A stretch of DNA of 64,000 nucleotides from Lentinula raphanica (lineage: Eukaryota > Basidiomycota > Agaricomycetes > Agaricales > Omphalotaceae): positions 868,001 to 932,000 of the forward strand of contig JANVFP010000020.1 in assembly GCA_027919835.1 (NCBI GenBank), given 5' to 3'. Shown in pieces: positions 55,685 through 64,000 of the stretch. Position 1 is the first letter of the stretch. Each line of letters starts with the position of its first letter. The position numbers were made by a program, and so were the translations under genes. The notes beneath the pieces were generated by a model. It did no database searches. It was not told where the DNA came from and saw only the letters and a program-made list of their open reading frames with translations.

Positions 55685-57764
55685 AAGGTTCCCACTGCAT
55701 ATCTGATTGATCTCAGCGACCCGGTTTACAAATGAGATGGGGAAGAAGTGGAGTTGGACCAACTCCTGGCAGACGAGGTATGAAAACACTCAATTTCGTC
55801 GGTATGATACTTACTTCTGCATTTGGTCCAGTCACAAGAGCATTGGACGTATGACTCACGAGGTTTCAATGACTCTCTTTCTAAAATCCAGATTATCGAA
55901 GGTCATGGGTCTGTTGCTTGTCGTCGAGTCCGGCAAATCTGCGCAGGTATTTATGCTTGTGAGCGGGTTGACCCAAAGTACCTCAATGTGGAGAGATACG
56001 AGCTTGATATCACTGCTCATGAATCTCTAATTGAGGCTCAAATATGTTCCCGCGTGGAAGAAGCTTCCTCCTTTGATAAGCGGACTTTGACGTTGAGTGT
56101 TACCCTCATAATGGAAAATATCTTACTGACAAGAGCATGATAGGTTTTGGATGGTCATCAATGCCCGATCATGCAACGCTGTTGATAGCGAAGGTGAGCA
56201 ATGCATGGGAAAGCCTATTGTCAAACGTCGTAAGGTACTGTACATCTTTTTCTTGCCATATACGTTCAATTCAAATGCAATATGTAGACTCCTAATGCAA
56301 AAGGCCACCTTCACTTCATTGCATGCTCAGGTTGGACCAAAGACTGGCGAAGTGGTCACCGTTCTTATTCAGTACCTGAGGGTGTTGATGAGAATGCGTT
56401 AATCAAACTCTCGAGTTCAGTCGAACTCGACAGTATTGCTCGTATCCCAACCTGTACACGGATTCTTCGTTCCCAAAATGGAGGTTTGAAAAGATTCTGC
56501 CGTATGATTTCTGCTCTCAGATTGATCCTAAAAGCATGCTCAATGTTAATTCAGATTATCCACACAACGCTGACGGATCCCTCAGCAAGCTTCTCAAACA
56601 TAAATGTGATGCTTATTGAACTATCTTTGTTCCTACTGATAAAGCTATACGGCAAGCGGTCATCATTTACGGTACCAAACAATCTCGCTCTCTCATAGAT
56701 CCGAAACCTCATAACCATCCAATACTTCCTCAAACGAAAGTCACTCACACTGTTCAGAGCCTGTACCTCAAGTGTATAAAGGCTCGAGGTATTGTGGGCA
56801 GTACAATACTTACGGTTCAAAATGGTATGCCTACTTTTTTTTGTAATATCAGTGTTCAAAGACAACCGTTTTTAGCGCCATCGACCGCTTTGATTTTGGA
56901 GGGAAAACCCCTGAGACCCTCCATCCTGCGCTCTCTGATAGCCAACAACTGCGAAGAATCATTAAGACAGAAAAAGCGAAGCATTTTCCACATGGAACGG
57001 GTTGGAATGGTAAGCATGCATGAATCCTCACTTGCTGTATCTGCATACTGAATGTAACATCAGGCATATGGTATGAATATGAGAAAGGGATGAAAAAGCC
57101 TATTTCAGAGAGATACATTCACCAAATCGTCACATCCATCACGGGCGGGCGCATCATTTTCACCCTTGTTCCAGGTCTGATCAAACTCATTCATGACATG
57201 AAGCAAATCCAAGGCGATGGAACGTTCAAGCGTGTGGAGGGAGAGTTTGATGAATATGAGATAACTGTCTGGCATGAGGCAACAGCTCGAAGTATGTATC
57301 AAAAGTGATCTAAGTTTGTCAGCGCTGATCCTCTTTTTAGCTCTCACCATTGCGTGGATCTATTTTGACAAGAAAGATATACCAACGTATAAATCTATCT
57401 TCAATGGTCTCCAAGAACTCGTTCGTCATCTCACTGGCAAAGATTTACGGTTCAAAGCCCTCCACCCTGAGGGTAACCTTCTCGCCTTCAGATCAGATAT
57501 GGAGCTCGCCGAACTACAGGCTGTAGGAGAATCATTCTGAACCTCTGTCGATCATGCGCATTTCGGAATCCAAGAGCCAACAGCCGAAGATATTATGAGG
57601 CACATTTCCCGTATATGTCATGTTCACTGCAAACGGTATAGTTCTCTCTCATCCAGTACGATATCCTACTGACAGCATTCTACTTTAGAGGCGTTGATAA
57701 CCTAAAGGGCAAGATATCACCTGAGGTACACGAATGGCTCATGCAATTCATGTACCTACCAACC

Positions 57765-57914
57765 AAAGAAGCCGTTGAAGAGTTTACTGCATGGATTGGC
57801 AGTCTGAATCAGCCGCAGGTTACAGGTGTGTGTTAACTTAAAGAAGCCGTTGAAGAGTTTACTGCATGGATTGGCAGTCTGAATCAGCCGCAGGTTACAG
57901 GTGTGTGTTAACTT
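57765..57914. repeat. 75-bp perfect tandem duplication in the MULE-like gene
   Basis: 57765-57839 and 57840-57914 are identical. The unit begins AAAGAAGCCGTTGAAG and spans the end of an exon (EAVEEFTAWIGSLNQPQVT) and the start of the next intron (GTGTGTTAACTT). The duplication therefore doubles a splice donor. Confidence 0.9.
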
Positions 57915-58643
57915 GTATGATTGCCCAAAATCCAACTTAGTCCACCACCAACAGCTTGGTGGAATCACAAATTACAGCCATTTATTCTGCCGGGAATCAT
58001 CCAATGTTGCTCAAGCATGAGCGCTGAGACCTGGGCAATGACGGATTCAACCACGAACATGAATGAATCTCAACATGCTTGGACCAACAAATTCACTGGG
58101 ACCAAACTTTCACTGGTCGAGGCCATTCTAACGTAAGTCTGGTTGTGTCTGTTCCAGCACTGACTCATTGTTATCTATATTCAGTGCTATGAAACTTGAC
58201 TTCGACACTTTCAACTCGGTCCAAGCATCTCTACAAAGTGGCGTTCTCAAGAACGCTTACAACTCTGAGTTTGACCGAACAATGCGCAAAGTCAATTGGC
58301 AAGCGGCGAAGACCAGGAAACGGAAGACGCGCAACCTTCAGAATGAACAAGTCATCAGTCTTCGACAGGGAATAGCAGACTTGAAGGCTACGACGAAAGC
58401 TCTCGAAGATCAGTTGAAGGCAGCTACAGGATCACAGCCAAGGACCCGGAAAAGCCATGCGGAGTCAAGCTCAAGTGGTTGCGCACCTGCAGTTAAGGAG
58501 TTCCAAGCACGAGCTCATCAAGCTGTGGCACCTTATTCAGTAACAGCAGCCGGTATGCCCTTATCTGTTTCATTCATGTTTTTGTCTTCTAACTGAGTTA
58601 CAGAAAACACCACTGCTACGACTTCAGCTCTTTCCGATATCAC

Positions 58644-61600
58644 CAGCTGAAGCTGTAAGAGCTTCGCGAAGTAGTCCGATAAGTCTCCAAGATTACTTTG
58701 CGAAGTAACCCGAGTGGCTCTCGAAGCTCAAAAAAACCTTTCGGGCAGGCCAGTAGGGCTCCGGGGGGTGCTCGGCTATTTAGTATATTTATTAATATTC
58801 AATAATTCTTTTATTATTTAATAGGTATATTATAATAAATCTACTTCGCAAAGCTATGCTGCACTTCGCGAAGTGACTACGTTTACGACAATCATGAAAT
58901 CAGGTAAATTAGGGTTACATCATTATGTCATTGATTTCCTTTTTGGGTTATAGTATTTTTGAATAGAAAAATGCATGTTATGACATCATTGATTTTGGGA
59001 TGCTAAAAATCACAGATGAATCCAAAAATGGCTATAGGGAGGTACTGGCTACCTTAGGCACATCAAAATTGCCTAAAAAGGAAATTGGTCCAAAAATAGA
59101 ACTTGATCTCATCTGGAAGCAAAAAATCTGAAAAAATCATGAAAAATACTCAAAAAATTCAGGGTCACCTCATTGGTCCTGAAAACGCAAAATAAAAAAA
59201 AATACGCGACAAGTGTAAAAATTTTTATCACTCCAAATCATACCAGATCCTCTATACATTGAGTATATATGATGTACATGCTATTTTTAGCACCCCTAGT
59301 ACACTCAGACACTCAGAATGGCTTATATCATTCAATATATTCAGCACACTCAATACTTAACACACTTAACAATGAAAAAACTCGGAATAGTAGTAATGTA
59401 TATCATACTCAACACACTCAACAATGAAAAACCTCGAAACAGTGTTCATGTGTATTATACTTAACACACATAATACACTTAACAATGAAAAAACTCGGAA
59501 TAGTAGTAATGTATTTCATACCCAACGTGACACTCAACAATGAAAAACCTCAAAACAGTGTTCATGTGTATTATACTTAACATACTCAACACACTTAACA
59601 ATGAAAAAACTCAGAACAGTGCTCATGTGTGTTACACTTAACACACTTCATCAATCAATATAACATACTTAACAATCAAAAACTCGGAGTAGTGTTATCA
59701 CACATTATACTTAACACACTTCATCAGTAAGTATAACATACCTTCAATAGGACATTGTTATACTATGACACACTTATAACAACAAGTTTTGGGCGCTTAT
59801 GGGCGCTTATTTGGGGTTTTTGAGTCAAAATTCATTAATAGCACACTCAATAATTTTTGTGTGGGCTCTATATTGTGTCAGAATGTTGTCTATATCATAT
59901 TCCTCTAGATATAATTCGGAGAACTCGAAAATACAACCTGTGTGGCTAGCTATACTATGATTTTTGTGATATAACAGTGTTTTATGTAAATGCCAATGCA
60001 TATGTCCATGTAATGCAAGTATACTGATGCTGGTCCATCAGGAAAGCACTCCTACAGTCTACTGGCAGTGTTTTACATGATTCAGATAGCTATCATAAAG
60101 GTTGGACTCTGTGATACACATGTACATGTTTCATGTACACTATAGATGTTTACACTTACATGTAACAATAGATGTCATATTCAATGACCCCCATTACAAG
60201 TCTCTTGGCTGTATCACATAGAGTTAGCATAAGATAGGTTGTAGAATGACTCTTTTCATGACCCAGCAGCAGTTTGACTTCATAACATGGGTGTATGCAC
60301 TGTCATTTACATAAAACACTGTTATATTACAAAAGATTATAGTATAGCTAGCCACACAGGTTGTATTTTCAAGTTCTCCGAATTATATCTAGAGGAATAT
60401 GATATAGACAACATCCTGACACAATATAGAGCCCACACAAAAATTATTGAGTGTGCTATCAATGAATTTCGACTCAAAAACCCCAAATAAGCGCCCATAA
60501 GCGCCCAAAACTCGTTGTTGTAAGTGTGTCATAGTATAACAATGTCCTATTGAAGGTATGTTATACTTACTGATGAAGTGTGTTAAGTATAATGTGTGAT
60601 AACACTACTCCAAGTTTTTGATTGTTAAGTATGTTATATTGATTGATGAAGTGTGTTAAGTGTAACACACATGAGCACTGTTCTGAGTTTTTTCATTGTT
60701 AAGTGTGTTGAGTATGTTAAGTATAATACACATGAACACTGTTTCGAGGTTTTTCATTGTTGAGTATGTTGAGTATGATATACATTACTACTATTCCAAG
60801 TTTTTTCATTGTTAAGTGTGTTAAGTGTGTTAAGTATAATACACATGAACACTATTTTGAGGTTTTTCATTGTTGAGTGTGTTGAGTATGATATACATTA
60901 CTACTATTCCGAGTTTTTTCATTGTTAAGTGTGTTAAGTATAATAAGCATTGAGTGTGCTGAATATATTGAATGATATAAGCCATTCTGAGTGTCTGAGT
61001 GTACTAGGGGTGCTAAAAATAGCATGTACATCATATATACTCAATGTATAGAGGATCTGGTATGATTTGGAGTGATAAAAATTTTTACACTTGTCGCGTA
61101 TTTTTTTTTTATTTTGCGTTTTCAGGACCAATGAGGTGACCCTGAATTTTTTGAGTATTTTTCATGATTTTTTCAGATTTTTTGCTACCTGATGAGATCA
61201 AGTTCTATTTTTGGACCAATTTCCTTTTTAGGCAATTTTGATGTGCCTGAGGTAGCCAGTACCTCCCTATAGCCATTTTTGGATTCATCTGTGATTTGTA
61301 GCATCCCAAAATCAATGATGTCATAACATGCATTTTTCTATTCAAAAATACTATAACCCAAAAAGGAAATCAATGACATAATGATGTAACCCTAATTTAC
61401 CTGATTTCATGATTGTCGTAAACGTAGTCACTTCGCGAAGTGCAGCATAGCTTTGCGAAGTAGATTTATTATAATATACCTATTAAATAATAAAAGAATT
61501 ATTGAATATTAATAAATATACTAAATAGCCGAGCACCCCCGGAGCCCTACTGACCTGCCCGAAAGGGTTTTTTGAGCTTCGAGAGCCACTCGGGTTACTT

Positions 61601-61658
61601 CGCGAAGTAATCTTGGAGACTTATCGGACTACTTCGCGAAGCTCCTACAGCTACGGGT
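58644..61658. mobile_element. Giant palindromic element C (3015 bp)
   Basis: Arms about 58644-59990 and 60310-61658 are near-perfect inverted copies. The outer zones hold ACTTCGCGAAGT palindromes and GGGCAGGCCAGTAGGGCTCC; the middle holds the AACACACTTAACAATGAAAA units; the inner part has GGGCGCTTATGGGCGCTTAT and the small ORF. GATATCAC is found on both sides (58636-58643 and 61659-61666), consistent with an 8-bp duplication, though this word is part of the palindrome GTGATATCAC, so the exact boundary is less certain than for B. It lies in the C-terminal coding part of the MULE-like gene, whose frame resumes beyond it. No transposase. Confidence 0.85.
60287..60490 (+). CDS. Conserved 67-codon ORF in right arm of element C
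   Basis: MGVCTVIYIKHCYITKDYS, ending AINEFRLKNPK and TAA before AAGCGCCCATAAGCGCC. Almost identical to the copy at 22740. The left-arm counterpart (about 59825-60020) is broken by a one-base loss near 59964 (TTTTTGTG for TCTTTTGTG), so only one arm is open here. Confidence 0.35.
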   Translation: MGVCTVIYIKHCYITKDYSIASHTGCIFKFSELYLEEYDIDNILTQYRAHTKIIECAINEFRLKNPK

Positions 61659-62349
61659 GATATCACACAACATGAGACTGTTCAAGCTTCCGCTTCGTCT
61701 CACTCTGGGACTGCTCCTGGTCAAGATTCTTTGTTATATCGTGGGTATTCCTTGTCACTTTTCTCGATTCAAACGGTTCATCTTCTGCGGTCATTAGCAA
61801 TGGATCCACATCTTTTCACCTCAAATTCCATGCAGCTGCCATTCTTGTTACCTCTCCAATCTTCCGGTGCGTCATTCCGATAACATCTCCTTACTACAGC
61901 TCTAACGGAGAGAGCAATCCAGATGTGCTACCACCTCTGGAGCAATTTACAGACACGGCGCTGGGTTTTAACATGGGCTTCGGTTCCGACTTCACTAACT
62001 GTGATCTTGGATCTATCTCAGACTACGGCTACAACAGACTCAGTGGGTACGGCAGTACCATGTAGTCGTATATCGTATAGACAATCCGTCGTGTATAGTT
62101 ACTATTGATCACCTTCAAGCCTGTCAGCGCTTAATGCTAGCTCATTCATGTCATGACTAAGCACTGGGTTTTGCCTAGCTTTGCTCGCTGTCATTGTAGC
62201 ACTACAACAGATTACCTTTTTGGGCAGATGAATTACATTTTCAACCTTCTCATACCTTCGTCTACTTTCACCTATTCATACTCTTTCTCCTTCATGCTAT
62301 TGGCAGGCAAACATATATTTATTGGCAAATCATGTCTTTTTCTATAGCT

Positions 62350-62830
62350 ACAAGGGCAAACTGGGGGTGAGAGTTGAAAGAAATTGACGGTGAAGAGTTG
62401 AAATGTGAGCATGAGATGCTGGAGCATGACTGTGAGGCTTCGGGATGTGAGTGTGAGGCATAAAGATGTGAGTGTGAGGTGTTGGAATGTGAGTGTGAGG
62501 TGTTGGAATGTGAGTGTGAGGTGTTGGAATGTGAGTGTGAGGGCAAGGTACGAACATGAAGGTGTCCAAATGTGTTTACACCGTGTATGCCTCATGTATA
62601 CCACATGCATGCCACATGTACACCTCATGTATACCACATGCATGCCACATGTACACCTCATGTATACTACATGCATGCCACATGTACACCACATGTACAC
62701 CACATGTATACCACATGTACACCACATGTACACCACATGTACAGCCTCATGCCCTGGATTTGCCTCATGGACTGCATCATGGACTGCCTTATGGGTTGCC
62801 TCATGTTGTCCTGAGTCATATTGATTTGTC
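62350..62830. repeat. Right minisatellite arrays of the MULE-like element
   Basis: About 62410-62545: four or more units of GTGAGGTGTTGGAATGTGA. About 62575-62740: units of CCACATGTACA and CTCATGTATAC. Order and words mirror the left arrays. Long frames on both strands here are produced by the repeats. Confidence 0.65.
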
Positions 62831-62940
62831 TTGTGTTCTGTGAGTTATAATGGTGATTGTTGAGTTGCTGAAATAAATATTCTGGAGTTTTGTAGTACTG
62901 TAGAGAAATAGGCTGGCAAAGGTGGAATGAGATCCTGGTT

Positions 62941-63993
62941 TTAGGCAGGCAATGCAAAATGCCTGATTCCTGACAAGAAGTCCATAACCTCAAGTCCATC
63001 TATGATTCCACATTTGGCCATTAGACAAATCATATTGATATCTGCATGGCCAAAACGCGTGTGCCACATTTCAAGAGAACACGGCTTCGAGCGGGACCGT
63101 CCCGAGGCAAGCACAAAGGTGAAGTCGGGCTCCTCCTGTGCACGATGAAGACCAGAGCTCCGGCGATCCAGATCATCAACCACGTTGACCTGGTAGAGCC
63201 CATGTCCACCACGATGACCAGCAATACTATGGCCATCTACAATAACTTGCCCAGAAGCAGGATCACAAACATCGATCCTCCCGCTCCCCCACTCTCCCTT
63301 CAAGCTCTTTCTATCCATGCTGGGCAAGGACAGTAGATTCATAGCAAAGGTGGGAGTGTGAGATGCCAGAAATTGTAAACAATGAACTGATCCTTCATCT
63401 GTTTTCACAGTTATTTCTGCAATGCCATGTCCCTCAATCTTGAACGTCCCCAATGAACCCTCTGCCGCCATCCGTCCGACACTCTGCATTGGTGTATAAG
63501 TTACGAAGCGAGATCGCTCACAGATGCACCAATGTGAAGCACCACTATCAATAAAGGTAGGAACGTCCTTAATGACATTGACATTCAACAGACTGACTTC
63601 AGATACAGAGGATGACTGTACTCTACTCGCACTGCCCACCTCATCGCTCAAAAGGGCAAGATTTTCTTCAATTCCCAGTCTAGGAGCATGAGGATCAGGA
63701 GAAGTGGGCATAGGCGAGAGTTCAGTCATATCTCTGAAATCATAGTCCGAGAAGTCATAGATCGTCGCGGCGGCGGTGAAATTTTCCTCTTCCTCTTTGA
63801 TAGAAGCAGCGGTGATAGATTTGGCAGGGGGCTCTAAGCCCTTTGGAGCGTGATACCAATGGGGAGCTTTTCCTTCCCTCCCACCCCCTTTGGCCCAGCA
63901 ATTCTTCTTAACGTGGCCAGAACGCTTGCAGTTTTGGCATACAATGCCAGGATTTGATCGAGAAGGGACAGCAAGTGTGTTGGGAGCAACCAA
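62941..63993 (-). pseudogene. copia Gag zinc knuckle, protease and start of integrase finger
   Basis: Open from the right edge. In order: CQNCKRSGHVKKNC (CCHC knuckle, about 63939-63898), a linker, protease motif FIDSGASHWC (about 63570-63540), MAAEGSLGTFKIEGHG, LLSLPSMDRK, and the pre-integrase finger start MWHTRFGHADINMICLMAKC. It ends at 62941 where the MULE-like element begins. The rest of the finger and pol are at 52310-49566. The frame has no stop over 350 codons, so this half decayed less than pol. Gag further upstream is outside the window. Confidence 0.8.
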
Positions 63994-64000
63994 AGTTGAG

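Larger units (their letters stand above)
53104..62108 (+). pseudogene. MULE-like (Mutator-like) transposase gene, split by two palindromic insertions
   Basis: N-terminal exons 53104-53400 (MSVDFNKQILSFL, later FDADFIQKHPSIFLTWDWIN); main part about 55685-58643; C-terminal piece 61659-62108. The main part has KVPTAYLIDLSDPVYK, VRQICAGIYACE, a Cys/His region ending in PHNHP (about 56707), as in WRKY-GCM1-type fingers of MULEs, then APSTALILEGK, KPISERYIHQIVTSITGG, and a likely catalytic triad: Asp in GDGTFKRVEG (57215), Asp in RSDMELAELQ (about 57496), Glu in MNESQHAWTN (58065), followed by a basic coiled coil. Introns are canonical. In-frame TGA codons lie near 55731, 56618 and 57538, and 75 bp are duplicated at 57765. 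The gene is a relic. Similar proteins are multi-copy in mushrooms. Confidence 0.65.
52316..62940 (+). mobile_element. MULE-like element inserted in copia, itself carrying nested insertions
   Basis: The copia frame stops at 62941 inside the integrase zinc finger (...LSGIRHFALP) and resumes at about 52310 with the second half of the finger (CGKCEVC). The 10.6 kb between contain a MULE-like transposase gene bordered by minisatellite arrays on both sides: GCTGG..TGGACGTCAGAC units, CATGTATGCC units and CTCACATTC units on the left; GGAATGTGAGTGTGAGGTGTT and CCACATGTACA units on the right. Clear short terminal repeats and a target duplication were not identified. Removing the inner insertions (E plus LTR piece, and C) would leave about 5.3 kb. 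Confidence 0.65.
49126..64000 (-). mobile_element. Ty1/copia retrotransposon, interrupted, runs off the right edge
   Basis: 3' LTR at 49126-49571, then pol (52310-49566) and, beyond a 10.6-kb insertion, gag-protease (from beyond 63993 to 62941). The order Gag knuckle, protease, integrase, reverse transcriptase, RNase H is that of copia. ACAAC before the LTR (49121-49125) is probably one half of the 5-bp target duplication; the other half and the 5' LTR should lie to the right of the window. Confidence 0.85.

Noticed and set aside
62272..62843. Overlapping long frames of Met/His/Cys/Val repeats on both strands
   Set aside because: Produced by the CACATGTAC and GTGAGTGTGAG minisatellite units, open in several frames at once.

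Overview
The window looks like a transposon-rich part of an Agaricomycete (mushroom-forming basidiomycete) genome. Evidence: genes with many introns of about 50 nt (GT...AG, often with a CTAAY-like branch point), and families typical of that class: an EF-hand/ZZ zinc-finger protein, a DUF6535 membrane protein fused to ankyrin repeats, a TET/JBP dioxygenase, a SPT5-like (NGN) protein, and hAT, PIF/Harbinger, MULE-like, Tc1-like, Helitron and Ty1/copia remnants. Species cannot be told. No rRNA, tRNA or CRISPR array was seen. All identifications rest on reading motifs by eye; no search was run.

Layout. 1-5115: the end of an unknown gene, then a 14-exon EF-hand/ZZ gene with one frameshift. 5.1-12.9 kb: mosaic of small elements (CATCAG-type MITEs, a TA-flanked MITE, an element built of GGTATTACC words, a truncated palindromic element carrying a Helitron helicase piece, and a 1039-bp hAT element with an exact 8-bp target duplication). 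12.9-15.6 kb: a decayed orphan gene (minus strand). 15.7-21.1 kb: LTR pieces, a truncated SPT5-like gene, a PIF/Harbinger remnant and one copy of a repeat. 21.1-24.1 kb: giant palindromic element A. 24.1-30.5 kb: second copy of that repeat, MITEs and a doubtful minus-strand gene. 30.6-33.0 kb: the DUF6535-ankyrin gene. 33.6-36.6 kb: palindromic element B. 37.0-42.4 kb: the start of a copia element, then a 5.07-kb TIR element carrying three minus-strand genes, one a TET/JBP 5-methylcytosine dioxygenase that reads as intact.

42.4-64 kb is a set of nested insertions. A tandem array hit by several CATCAG-type elements leads into a long CATCAG-type element. That element is split first by a two-ORF Tc1-like transposon (44645-48692) and then by a Ty1/copia element that runs off the right edge. 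The copia pol gene is itself split by about 10.6 kb holding a MULE-like transposase gene, which is in turn broken by palindromic element E plus an LTR piece and by palindromic element C.

The least familiar item is a family of roughly 3-kb near-palindromes (A, B, C intact; D, E, F partial) with about 1.4-kb inverted arms, 8-bp target duplications, copy-specific arrays of short palindromic words in the outer arms, and a conserved 67-70-codon reading frame in the inner arms.
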